From: an uncultured bacterium | GTDB lineage: Bacteria; Bacillota; Clostridia; Oscillospirales; Oscillospiraceae | NCBI GenBank assembly: GCA_945873205.1 | Contig: CAMCCC010000023.1 | Coordinates: 1-34,070 of the forward strand | Reading direction: 5' to 3' | DNA length: 34,070 nucleotides | In this document: positions 23,106-31,123 of the stretch, piece after piece | Layout: every line of letters begins with the position of its first letter | Position numbering within the stretch: the stretch's first letter is position 1 | Notes under the pieces: generated by a model | Databases searched by the model: none | Told to the model about the DNA's origin: nothing | The model's input: only the letters and a program-made list of their open reading frames with translations | Program-made: the position numbers and the translations under genes

Positions 23106-23456
23106 ATGATTATGCTTAACTATATCGCGTCCTTCTTCCTCATTACTCTGGGGCTGTATACCATCGTCACCAAGCACAACCTGGTGAAAACGGTTATCGG
23201 CCTGTCCATCGCCGACTATGGCGTGAACCTGCTGCTCATATCTATCGGCTTCAACCCCGGCGGTACCGCCCCCATCTTTACCTGGTCGGAGCTGAACCCT
23301 GCCAGCTTTTTCGTTGACCCCATTCCCCAGGCCCTGACCCTGACCAGCATCGTTATCGGTGCCTGCGTCACCGCCATGTCCCTGGCTCTGGTCATCAAGC
23401 TGGAGGAGCAGTATGGCACCACTGACACCAGAGAGATAAGGAGGCTGCACGGATGA
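23106..23456 (+). CDS. Mrp subunit C-like (NuoK-like) hydrogenase subunit (MbhG equivalent)
   Basis: This encodes 116 residues with three helices. KTVIGLSIADYGVNLLLISI and DPIPQALTLTSIVIGACVTA fit MrpC/NuoK; PxPQALxLTxIVI is the family's most conserved block. The subunit lines an ion channel next to MrpD. The end overlaps the next start by ATGA. Confidence 0.94.
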   Translation: MIMLNYIASFFLITLGLYTIVTKHNLVKTVIGLSIADYGVNLLLISIGFNPGGTAPIFTWSELNPASFFVDPIPQALTLTSIVIGACVTAMSLALVIKLEEQYGTTDTREIRRLHG

Positions 23457-25369
23457 GTTCTGTTATGAATGCCCTCAGCTATCAGCACTTCCCCATTTAT
23501 GCCATTATGGTGCTGTTTTTGGGCGCTTTCCTTATCGTTGTTTTCGGCGGCAACCGCACGGCCCGGAACATCCTGGCCCTGCTGAGCATCACCGCCTCCC
23601 TGGCCTTCATCCTGGCCTTGGTCAAGCCCGTCATGTGGGACGGCGAGATCATCGCCTATTGGATGGGCGGCCGTGTCCCCGCCGGCGGTTATGCCATTGG
23701 CATCGCCCTGGAGGTGGACGCCCTCAGCCTGTTCTTTGCCCTGTTGGTGTCTGTCGCGGTCTTTGTCTCCGGCGTGTACTCCATCCAGTACATGCGCCAT
23801 GACGATAATGAGCGGGAGTATTACACCCTGTTTCTGATGCTGGGCGGCGGCGTGATGGGCCTGGTCCTGTCCGGCGACCTGTTCAACATGTTCATCATGG
23901 TGGAGATCCTGACCTTTGCGGCCGTGGCTCTCACCGCCTTCCGCAACACCGCCAAGGGCGCGCTGGAAGCTGCCTTCAAGTACCTGGTGGTGGGCAGCAT
24001 CGGCTCCACCTGCATCCTGGTTGGCACCTCCATGCTCTATGCCCAGGCCCACACCCTGAACCTGGCCCAGCTGGCCCAGGTGATCCCCGGCAACCTGAAC
24101 ACCGCCACCAAGGTGGCCTTCGCGCTGCTGTTCGTGGGCTTTGGCACCAAGGCCTTCATCGTGCCCTTCCACCCCCTGGCGGCGGACGCCCACGGCGCGG
24201 CTCCTGCCTCCATCTCCGTGATGATCTCCGGCGTGCTCACCAAGTCCGGCATCTACGGCATCATCCGGCTGACCTATTTCCTGTTCCAGACCATGAACCT
24301 GGGCACCATGCAGTTTTTGCTGGTGTTTATCGGCTCCCTCAGCATGTTCGTCTGTGTCACCATGGCCCTGGCCCAGCATGACTTCAAGCGCCTGCTGGCC
24401 TTCCACAGCATTTCCCAGATCGGCTATGTGCTCACTGCCGTTGGCCTGTGCACCGCCCTGGGCGTGTCTGCCGGTCTGTACCATGCCATGAACCACACCC
24501 TCTTCAAGGGCCTGCTGTTCCTTGCCGCCGGCGCCGTCCTCCATGAGACCGGCACCACCGACCTGGGCAAGCTGGGCGGCCTGTCCAAGAAAATGCCCTA
24601 TACCACCGTCCTGTTCCTGATCGGCGCCTTCTCCATCAGCGGCATCCCGCCCTTCAACGGCTTTGCCTCCAAGTGGATGATCTATCAGGCCACCTATCAG
24701 AAGGCCGTGGAGAGCGGCAACATCGGCTTCCTGCTGGTCACCATCATCGCCCTGGTCACCTCCGTGCTGACCCTGGCCTCCTTCGTGAAGGTCAGCCAGT
24801 CCGTGTTCTTCGGCCAGCTGCCCAGGGAGCTGGAGAACGTGAAGGAGGTTCCCTTCGGCATGCGTTTTGCCATGGCTATCTTCGCCCTGCTCTGCGTGCT
24901 CACCGGCCTGTTCCCCAATCTGGTCACCACTTACATAACCGAGCCTGCTGCCAGGGCTGTGTTCAGCGTGGCGCAGTATATCGGCGCTATGGGCTTTGAC
25001 GCCTCCGGCGTGGCCGCTGAGACGGCGGTCAGCTTCGCCCATGTGGGCGTGTGGGAGCCCATCAGCTGGCTGCTGATCCTCTGCATCGCCCTGCTGTCTG
25101 TTACCATCGTGGCCGTGGCCTCCAAGTATGACAGGGTGAGCCAGTGCTCCGGCGAGGCTGTGGACAGCAAGTATGAGCTGTTCTACGGCGGCGAAGCCCA
25201 GGAGTTCAGCCAGGTTGGCGGCGGAGACCTGTTCTGGGGCTTCAAGCACAACTGGCGCGGCTACTTTGACGTGATGCACAGGCTGCACAGCGGCGTTGTG
25301 AACGACTATGCCCTCTGGGCCGTGGTCGACCTGGCGCTGGTGCTGCTCTTCAGCCTGATCGTTCTTTAA
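23453..25369 (+). CDS. Mrp subunit D-like ion-pumping subunit with C-terminal extension (MbhH, possibly fused to MbhI)
   Basis: This encodes 638 residues. Residues to about 500 form the antiporter-like core (PF00361): ALEVDALSLFFALLVSVAVF, GDLFNMFIMVEILTFAAVAL, FHPLAADAHGAAPASISVMI, GVLTKSGIYGIIR, HDFKRLLAFHSISQIGYVLT and MNHTLFKGLLFLAAG. It includes the conserved Glu of helix 5 (MVE) and the helix 7, 8 and 12 lysines. Residues about 505-638 hold a further helix, a polar stretch (ELFYGGEAQEFSQ), an amphipathic segment with a WRGYFDVMHRLHSGVVNDY patch, and a final helix. This extra length matches the place of a separate MbhI gene in archaeal mbh operons, so a fusion is likely. Confidence 0.94.
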   Translation: MSSVMNALSYQHFPIYAIMVLFLGAFLIVVFGGNRTARNILALLSITASLAFILALVKPVMWDGEIIAYWMGGRVPAGGYAIGIALEVDALSLFFALLVSVAVFVSGVYSIQYMRHDDNEREYYTLFLMLGGGVMGLVLSGDLFNMFIMVEILTFAAVALTAFRNTAKGALEAAFKYLVVGSIGSTCILVGTSMLYAQAHTLNLAQLAQVIPGNLNTATKVAFALLFVGFGTKAFIVPFHPLAADAHGAAPASISVMISGVLTKSGIYGIIRLTYFLFQTMNLGTMQFLLVFIGSLSMFVCVTMALAQHDFKRLLAFHSISQIGYVLTAVGLCTALGVSAGLYHAMNHTLFKGLLFLAAGAVLHETGTTDLGKLGGLSKKMPYTTVLFLIGAFSISGIPPFNGFASKWMIYQATYQKAVESGNIGFLLVTIIALVTSVLTLASFVKVSQSVFFGQLPRELENVKEVPFGMRFAMAIFALLCVLTGLFPNLVTTYITEPAARAVFSVAQYIGAMGFDASGVAAETAVSFAHVGVWEPISWLLILCIALLSVTIVAVASKYDRVSQCSGEAVDSKYELFYGGEAQEFSQVGGGDLFWGFKHNWRGYFDVMHRLHSGVVNDYALWAVVDLALVLLFSLIVL

Positions 25370-25382
25370 GGAGGTGGGAATC

Positions 25383-26354
25383 ATGACAATTGTTATCACT
25401 GCCCTGCAGTATCTGGGCTATGTGCTCATCTTCCCCGGCTTCCTGTTCTGCTTCCTGGCCGGTATGCTTCTCTGCGGTATCGACAGAAAACTGGTGGCCA
25501 AGATGCAAAAGCGTGTGGGTCCTCCCATTCTCCAACCCTTCTATGATTTCTTCAAGCTCTGCGGCAAGGAGACCATCATTCCCGCCTCTGCCTCCAAGAC
25601 CACCTTCCTCATGGCGCCCCTGGTGGGTCTGGCGGCCCTGGTGGTGATCCAGCTGTTCATCCCCGTGTTCTCCTTCAGCGCCTTCTCCGGCATGGCGGAC
25701 GTGATCGTCATCCTCTACCTGCTGCTGATCCCGGCCATGTCCATCATCCTGGGCGGCGCGGCCTCCGGCTCTCCCTATGCCGGGGTGGGCCTCAGCCGTG
25801 AGATGGTCACCATCATCTCCTGCGAGCTGCCCCTGGTGCTGGTGCTGCTGGCAGTGGCCAAGACCGTGGGCAGCGCCATGGGCACCGGCCTCTGCTTCTC
25901 CCTCAGTGACATTGCCGCCTATCAGGCCATGAACGGCAGCCTGATCACCAAGCTGAGCATGATCCCCGCCGCTGTTGCCATGCTGCTCATCATCCCCGGT
26001 GAGACCGGCAACCATCCCTTTGACGCCGCCGAGGCGGAGACGGAGATCTGCGAGGGCCTGCTGGCGGAGTACAGCGGCGCGCCCCTGGGTGTGTTCAAGC
26101 TGAGCCATGCCATCAAGATGCTGACCCTTACCAGCCTGTTCGTGGCTCTGTTCCTGGGCGGCCTGGGCACCGGCATTGTGGCCCTGGACGGCATCATCCT
26201 GTTCCTGCTGTGCGTGGTGCTGACGGCGGTATCCATCTCCTTTGTCCACGCCATCACCGCCCGCCTCAAGATCGAGCAGATATTCAAATTCTATTGGACC
26301 CTGGTCACCGGCCTGGCACTGATCAGTCTGGTTCTGGCCTGGTACGGTCTGTAA
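25383..26354 (+). CDS. NuoH-like membrane anchor subunit (MbhM/EchB equivalent)
   Basis: This encodes 323 residues with about eight helices. RKLVAKMQKRVGPPILQPFYDFFKL is split here by the limit, but the key motifs are RVGPP and QPFYDFFKL near 32-50, and GETGNHPFDAAEAETEICEG near 205, the conserved acidic loop facing the Q-like cavity of complex I and Ech/Mbh hydrogenases. It joins the catalytic arm to the ion module. ATG at 25383 is chosen over GTG at 25374 because the gap from AGGAGG fits it. No quinone is expected in Mbh-type enzymes. Confidence 0.94.
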   Translation: MTIVITALQYLGYVLIFPGFLFCFLAGMLLCGIDRKLVAKMQKRVGPPILQPFYDFFKLCGKETIIPASASKTTFLMAPLVGLAALVVIQLFIPVFSFSAFSGMADVIVILYLLLIPAMSIILGGAASGSPYAGVGLSREMVTIISCELPLVLVLLAVAKTVGSAMGTGLCFSLSDIAAYQAMNGSLITKLSMIPAAVAMLLIIPGETGNHPFDAAEAETEICEGLLAEYSGAPLGVFKLSHAIKMLTLTSLFVALFLGGLGTGIVALDGIILFLLCVVLTAVSISFVHAITARLKIEQIFKFYWTLVTGLALISLVLAWYGL

Positions 26355-26366
26355 GGAGGGGAGACA

Positions 26367-26810
26367 ATGTTTAAGAAGCTTATTCAGGAAAGCATGGGCA
26401 AGTCCCCCTGGCTTTTCCACATCAATGCCGGCTCCTGCAACGGCTGCGACATCGAGCTGGTCAGCGTCCTCACTCCCCGCTATGACGCGGAGCGCCTGGG
26501 CTTCAAGCTGGCAGGCTCCCCCCGCCACGCGGACATCGTGGTGGTCACCGGCCCTGTCACCAAGCAGTCCCTGCCCAGGGTGCTGCGGGCCATCTCCCAG
26601 GTGCCGGAACCCCGCTGCATTGTGACCATGGGCTCCTGCCCTCAGTCCGGCAACGTGTTCCGCGGCAGCTACAGCGTGGCAGGTCCCCTCAGCAAGTACG
26701 TCCATGTGGACGTGGACGTGGCCGGTTGCGCACCCAAGCCGGAGGCGGTCATTGACGGCCTGGCCCTGGCGACTCAGATCCTGAAAGAGAAAAGGGGGCA
26801 GATGAAATAA
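26367..26810 (+). CDS. Hydrogenase small subunit, NuoB-like (MbhJ/EchC equivalent)
   Basis: This encodes 147 residues. Ligands of the single proximal [4Fe-4S] cluster are C24 and C27 (GSCNGCDIEL), C91 (GSCPQSGNVF) and C121 (GCAPKPE). The usual GCPP in this last motif is GCAP here. It passes electrons from the ferredoxin-like subunit to the Ni-Fe site. AGGAGGGGAG lies upstream. It ends overlapping the next ATG by one base. Confidence 0.95.
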   Translation: MFKKLIQESMGKSPWLFHINAGSCNGCDIELVSVLTPRYDAERLGFKLAGSPRHADIVVVTGPVTKQSLPRVLRAISQVPEPRCIVTMGSCPQSGNVFRGSYSVAGPLSKYVHVDVDVAGCAPKPEAVIDGLALATQILKEKRGQMK

Positions 26811-27451
26811 TGGATCTTCCTTTTGTGAAAGAAGCGCTGCACCAGCTCTTCTCCAAGAGCAGCTGCGCCATGTACCCCGTTGTCCCCAGCGAGGCCGCCC
26901 CCAACTACCGGGGCCGCATCGTCTACCATCCTGACCGCTGCCTGGGCTGCGGCATGTGCGAGCGGGTCTGCTCCGGCAATGCCATCACCCGCACGGTGGA
27001 GCACCTGCCGGACGATCAGGGCGATAAGATCACCCTGACCTTCAACCTGGGCTCCTGCACCTTCTGTGCCACCTGTGCTGACTTCTGCTCCTCCCACTCC
27101 ATTGAGTTCACCGGGGACTACCACATGGTGGCCACCAAGGAGGAGGACCTGCTGGTCAGCGGCAGCTTCATCAAGGCGCCCCGGAAGAAGCCGGCGGCTC
27201 CTGCCGCCCCCGCCAAGGCGGAGGCCTGCGCCGCGGCGGAACCGGCGGCGGAAGCTCCCAAGCCCCGGGAGGACGGCAAGCCAGTGAACGACCCGGCCAA
27301 GTGCGTCTACTGCACCCTCTGCGCCAGGAAGTGCCCCGCCGGCGCCCTCACCGTGGACCGGGCCGCCAAGACCTGGACCCTGGACGAGGACAAGTGCGTC
27401 GCCTGCGGCACCTGCGCCGAAGCCTGCCCCAAAAACTGCATCATCATGTAA
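26810..27451 (+). CDS. Ferredoxin-like electron-input subunit with four [4Fe-4S] motifs (MbhN/EchF equivalent, enlarged)
   Basis: This encodes 213 residues. The N-terminal NuoI-like part has C44, C47, C50, C54 and C83, C86, C89, C93 (CLGCGMCERVC, CTFCATCADFC). An Ala/Pro/Lys-rich linker (about 124-160) leads to a second, bacterial-ferredoxin-like domain with C165, C168, C171, C175 and C196, C199, C202, C206, both ending in CP. Ordinary MbhN and EchF have only two clusters. The extra domain probably extends the wire that accepts electrons from reduced ferredoxin or another donor. In the first pair of motifs the usual Pro after the fourth Cys is Ser. It is the last gene of the operon. Confidence 0.94.
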   Translation: MDLPFVKEALHQLFSKSSCAMYPVVPSEAAPNYRGRIVYHPDRCLGCGMCERVCSGNAITRTVEHLPDDQGDKITLTFNLGSCTFCATCADFCSSHSIEFTGDYHMVATKEEDLLVSGSFIKAPRKKPAAPAAPAKAEACAAAEPAAEAPKPREDGKPVNDPAKCVYCTLCARKCPAGALTVDRAAKTWTLDEDKCVACGTCAEACPKNCIIM

Positions 27452-27463
27452 GCTAAAGCATAA

Positions 27464-27500
27464 AAACAACGCCGGACTACTGTCCGGCGTTTGTTTTGTT
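27464..27500 (+). terminator. Terminator of the hydrogenase operon
   Basis: AACGCCGGAC (27468-27477), TACT, GTCCGGCGTT (27482-27491), then TGTTTTGTTTG. Confidence 0.9.
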
Positions 27501-27627
27501 TGCCGATTGCTGCTATAGCAGATGGATATGGTTCCCATTCGCAAAAAAATATTTGAAAAAACATGCAAACTGTGCTTTACTAAACAGGTACATTTTATGT
27601 ATAAATCCTGGAAAGAGAGTGTTTGGT

Positions 27628-29079
27628 ATGAAAAAAAGAGAAAAAAGAACGCCGACGTTTACAGAAGCGATTCTGCCGCTTGTTTTCCTGCTGGCTGTGC
27701 TGATCATCGGAAAAGCCGTTCTGGGATACCGGACGGAGTTTCTGCTGGCGCTGAGCGCTGCGTTTGCTGCCATCATCGGCTTCCGGCTTGGGTATACCTG
27801 GGATGAAATGATGGAAGGTGTGGCTGAGAAAATAGCAAAGACCTGGCCGACCATTATGATCCTCGTTGTAGTTGGCGCGATTGTGTCCACATGGATGTTC
27901 TCCGGCACGACGCCGCTGCTGATTTATTACGGCATTCAGATCATCAACCCCAAGTTCCTCTATATCTGCTCCTTCATCATCTGCGCCATCATTTCGACCT
28001 GCTGCGGCACCTCTTGGGGCACGATGGCCACGATTGGTGTCGTCCTGGTTGTGATCGCGGATGGGCTTGGCGTTTCCACTGCAATTACCGCCGGCGCTGT
28101 TGTCTCCGGTTCCTACTTTGGTGATAAGATGTCTCCGCTCTCAGATACAACCAATTTGGCCCCGATTGCTGCCGGTTCAAATCTGTATGAGCATATCGGC
28201 CATATGTTCTATACCACGATCCCTGCTGCACTGGGTGCCTGCGTGATCTACCTGATCCTGGGCTTCAGCACCACGGCCGCCAGCCTGACCACCCCGGAGA
28301 CCGTTACCAGCATGCTGGATAATCTGAGCACGATCTTCAAAATGAATGTTATCCTTGCGCTCATCCCGGTGGCGATCATCATTTATGGCTCTGTTACCCG
28401 CAAGCCCACCATTCCCGTCATGGGCATTTCCGCAGCTTCCGCAATGCTGATCGGCATTTTCTATCAGGGCTTCAGCCTGAAGAATGCAATTTCTGCCTGC
28501 ATCGGCGGCTTCTCCACCAGCATGATCCCGGAAGGAAGAATTGCCCCGGACTCCATTATTTTTGAGGTTTCCAAGTTGCTGAACCGCGGCGGATTTGAGA
28601 GCATGATGGAGACCGTTCTGCTGATCATCTGTGCCTTTGCTTTTGCGGGAATTATCTCCAAGACCGGCTGCCTGGAAGTAATCCTCCAGAAGATGCTCTC
28701 CATTGTAAAGACCAGATTCCAGTTGATTGCTTCCACCGCTGTATCCACGATCCTGATGGCTCTGGCGACCGGCAGCGATTTCCTTACCATTCTTCTCCCC
28801 GGCGAACTGTTCCGCGACGCCTATAAAGAGCGTGGCCTGGCTGCCCGCAACCTCTCCAGAACACTGGAAGACTGCGGAACCTGCGTGGTAGCCCTGGTGC
28901 CCTGGTCTGCGGCGGGTGTATATGCTGCCGGCGTCCTGGGTGTTTCCACTATAGAATACCTGCCCTTTGCCTTCTTTGGCATGTTCAGTGTGGTCATGGC
29001 TTTCGTCTGCGCAGCTACCGGGTTTGGAATTATGACGCTGGATCAGGAAGCTGAGAAAGCGAAAAAGGCAGCCAAATGA
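27628..29079 (+). CDS. nhaC: Na+/H+ antiporter, NhaC family
   Basis: This encodes 483 residues with about 12 helices. CCGTSWGTMATIGVVLVVIA and GSYFGDKMSPLSDTTNLAP are the NhaC signatures; WPTIMILVVVGAIVSTWMFS is also typical. NhaC proteins exchange Na+ for H+, and some act as exchangers of organic ions such as malate/lactate. ATG at 27628 is preferred to the longer upstream frame because it has AAAGAGAG about 9 bp before it and the membrane part starts soon after. The stop overlaps the start of an M20 peptidase gene, so the two are coupled; this suggests that the transporter could bring in a substrate that the peptidase cleaves. Confidence 0.92.
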   Translation: MKKREKRTPTFTEAILPLVFLLAVLIIGKAVLGYRTEFLLALSAAFAAIIGFRLGYTWDEMMEGVAEKIAKTWPTIMILVVVGAIVSTWMFSGTTPLLIYYGIQIINPKFLYICSFIICAIISTCCGTSWGTMATIGVVLVVIADGLGVSTAITAGAVVSGSYFGDKMSPLSDTTNLAPIAAGSNLYEHIGHMFYTTIPAALGACVIYLILGFSTTAASLTTPETVTSMLDNLSTIFKMNVILALIPVAIIIYGSVTRKPTIPVMGISAASAMLIGIFYQGFSLKNAISACIGGFSTSMIPEGRIAPDSIIFEVSKLLNRGGFESMMETVLLIICAFAFAGIISKTGCLEVILQKMLSIVKTRFQLIASTAVSTILMALATGSDFLTILLPGELFRDAYKERGLAARNLSRTLEDCGTCVVALVPWSAAGVYAAGVLGVSTIEYLPFAFFGMFSVVMAFVCAATGFGIMTLDQEAEKAKKAAK

Positions 29080-30239
29080 TTTCAGTGCTCAGCAAAAAAC
29101 TGCTCACCTGGTTCCAGGAAAAACAACCCGAAATTGAAGCAATGCTGGAACAACTGGTCAATATCGACAGCGGCTCCGCCTGCAAAGCGGGGGTGGACCA
29201 GGTGGCTGATATCATGGCGGAAGAGTACAGAAAACTGGGCTTTGCAGTGGAGCTTCTCCGCCATGAGAATTGCGGAAATGCTGTGATTGCCAGAAGGCCC
29301 GGGAGAAATTCTACAAAAAATCTCCTGCTGATCTGCCACATTGACACTGCGTTTCCTCCCAACTATTCCGCGGAACATCCCTATTACGTCAAGGACGGAC
29401 GGGCCTATGGAAACGGTGTGGAGGATATGAAGATCTGTTTCATCAACTGCCTGTATGCGATTAAGGCTTTGGATGCGCTGCGCGTTGATCCGCTGGTGGG
29501 CATCACAGTGCTCATGAGTGGGGATGAGGAGGCCGGCAGTATTTCCGTTCTGGATGAAATCAAGGCGGAAGGAAAGAAGGCAGATTGGTGCATCGTTACG
29601 GAAGGCGCACGGGCTAACGGCGCCTTTGTGAAAGAACGGAAAGGGAATGCCCAGTTGGATGTCTGGGCCCATGGCCGTGCGGCGCATGCCGGAAATGAAC
29701 CGGAAAAAGGGCGCAACGCAATCGAAGAACTGGCGCTGAAGATTGTCAAACTTCGCCAGATTGCAAACCCGGCGCTTGGCTCTACCGTCACCATCGGCAC
29801 CATCCAGGGGGGCAAGAACCGTATTCTTACAGCGGAAGATGCTGCCATGCAGGTGGATCTGCGTTTTCGCACCCTGGAAGAAAAATCCCGGATGTTTGCT
29901 GCTGTGGAGGAGATTCTGGCCCAGCCGGAAATTGACGGCGTCCAGCTGCGCTACGAGCTGCGCTATAACCGGCCGCCGCTCACCTCTGTGCCGGGCGCAG
30001 AAAAACTCTATGCCAGCCTGAAACGGATCAGTGAAGCGTTGGAGATACCCTATTTAAGCGCGGTTGCCGGCGGCGTAAGTGATGGCAATTTTGTGGCGGA
30101 TATGGGTGTGCCGACCATTGACGGCCTGGGGCCGGTAGGCGGAATGATGTGCTCTCCTGAAGAATATCTGGAGCTTGACAGCATTGCGCCCCGAGGGGCC
30201 CGAATGGCAGCGCTGATGGCAGATCTGGTGAATCTGTGA
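29076..30239 (+). CDS. M20-family metallopeptidase (glutamate carboxypeptidase-like)
   Basis: This encodes 387 residues. Zinc-site motifs are LLICHIDTAF (His and Asp), AYGNGVEDMK (Asp) and SGDEEAGS (catalytic and ligand Glu pair). The lid/dimerisation domain follows with AHGRAAHAGNEPEKGRNAIE, where His is typical, and VAGGVSDGNFVADMGVPTIDG contains the last ligand region. The overall pattern is nearest the carboxypeptidase G2 / M20A type, which removes C-terminal Glu or cleaves aminoacyl amides. The substrate is not predictable. It overlaps nhaC by ATGA, with no other ribosome site. Confidence 0.9.
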   Translation: MISVLSKKLLTWFQEKQPEIEAMLEQLVNIDSGSACKAGVDQVADIMAEEYRKLGFAVELLRHENCGNAVIARRPGRNSTKNLLLICHIDTAFPPNYSAEHPYYVKDGRAYGNGVEDMKICFINCLYAIKALDALRVDPLVGITVLMSGDEEAGSISVLDEIKAEGKKADWCIVTEGARANGAFVKERKGNAQLDVWAHGRAAHAGNEPEKGRNAIEELALKIVKLRQIANPALGSTVTIGTIQGGKNRILTAEDAAMQVDLRFRTLEEKSRMFAAVEEILAQPEIDGVQLRYELRYNRPPLTSVPGAEKLYASLKRISEALEIPYLSAVAGGVSDGNFVADMGVPTIDGLGPVGGMMCSPEEYLELDSIAPRGARMAALMADLVNL

Positions 30240-30271
30240 TACAAAGAGAACTTTAATTACTTCCCAATACA

Positions 30272-30316
30272 AAACAACGGGTGCTGTCACCGTAAGTGAC
30301 AGCACCCGTTGTTTTT
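30272..30316. terminator. Bidirectional terminator
   Basis: ACAACGGGTGCTGTCAC (30274-30290) pairs perfectly with 30296-30312 around CGTAA, with an A-run before and T-run after. It serves the M20 gene (+) and the zinc-ribbon membrane protein (-). Confidence 0.92.
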
Positions 30317-30325
30317 TCAATTCAC

Positions 30326-30871
30326 TCAGAAATTTACAAATAAATGACTGCGCTTTCTGTAGTAACAAATGTTAATGACGGCCATGACAAGAGAGGCGAG
30401 CAGATTAACAACAACAGATACATTAAACACATTAATGCCGGTGATCGCGGTGAGCAGGCACGGATAGGCAAGACTCATCAAAAGCGTGCATGCATACAGG
30501 GTGACAATCAGCTTCGGTGCATTTCTCTTCATCCTGGCCAACTGACGCCTCGTGTAGAGAATGAAGCCGGCCAATGCGATGAGGAGCACGCCATAAATAA
30601 CATCCAGCGCCTTCAACCCGTTGTACAGAAAGTAGAACCACTCCGCATCTTCGCCATATTGTATCCCGGATATGGTTTGAATTCCCCCTGAAAAATTGGA
30701 CAGCGCTGCCAAAAACAAGGCACAATAGATCATGAACTTATGCCACTTCATCCCCAGCGGCTTGGTTTCAGCAGTGCTGCCCTCAGGACCGGGCAGTGTC
30801 ATTGCCGCCCCACAACTCTGGCAGAACCCGGCCTGCTCGGGATTGTTTTCGCCGCAAACTGGACAATACAT
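30326..30871 (-). CDS. Zinc-ribbon membrane protein of unknown function
   Basis: This encodes 181 residues. The N-terminus MYCPVCGENNPEQAGFCQSC is a zinc ribbon (C3, C6, C17, C20), followed by a flexible Pro/Glu-rich stretch and four predicted helices (about 43-63, 82-104, 118-138, 148-168). ATG at 30871 is chosen because AAGGGGGA stands 10 bp upstream and the ribbon begins at once; the longer frame is untranslated leader. Such proteins are common in Firmicutes without known function. It is monocistronic with a clear promoter. Confidence 0.82.
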   Translation of the reverse strand: MYCPVCGENNPEQAGFCQSCGAAMTLPGPEGSTAETKPLGMKWHKFMIYCALFLAALSNFSGGIQTISGIQYGEDAEWFYFLYNGLKALDVIYGVLLIALAGFILYTRRQLARMKRNAPKLIVTLYACTLLMSLAYPCLLTAITGINVFNVSVVVNLLASLVMAVINICYYRKRSHLFVNF

Positions 30872-30918
30872 GTTTATTTTCCCCCTTAACTCAGCGGAAC
30901 TAACCATAACCTGAGAAC

Positions 30919-30947
30919 AGTTTACCACGGCATGACAGAAAATGCAA
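30919..30947 (-). promoter_or_regulatory. Promoter of the zinc-ribbon membrane protein gene
   Basis: Minus strand: TTGCAT (30947-30942), 17-bp spacer, TAAACT (30924-30919). Confidence 0.65.
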
Positions 30948-31058
30948 TTGCAGCAGCGCACTTACCTATTGGCATCATTGGGATTTCCGGAACAACTTCT
31001 GAACCGTTGGTGATATAAAGTTATCGGCAAAAAAACCGCATATTCGCAGCATTTTCCC

Positions 31059-31087
31059 TTGACATGGAAGCAAAGCTGTATTACTGT
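31059..31087 (+). promoter_or_regulatory. Promoter of the SulP transporter gene
   Basis: TTGACA (31059-31064), 17-bp spacer, TACTGT (31082-31087); good -35, moderate -10. Confidence 0.62.
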
Positions 31088-31123
31088 ATGTACTCGTCTC
31101 TTGAGAAAAAATGAGGTGGAATT

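Noticed and set aside
23216-25399. 727-codon open frame on the minus strand
   Set aside because: Antisense to the MrpD-like gene; low-complexity His/Gln/Gly text.
19025-27451. Respiratory complex I (nuo) operon
   Set aside because: The large subunit keeps all four Ni-Fe Cys ligands and hyp maturation genes are in line; NADH-binding subunits (NuoE/F) are missing.
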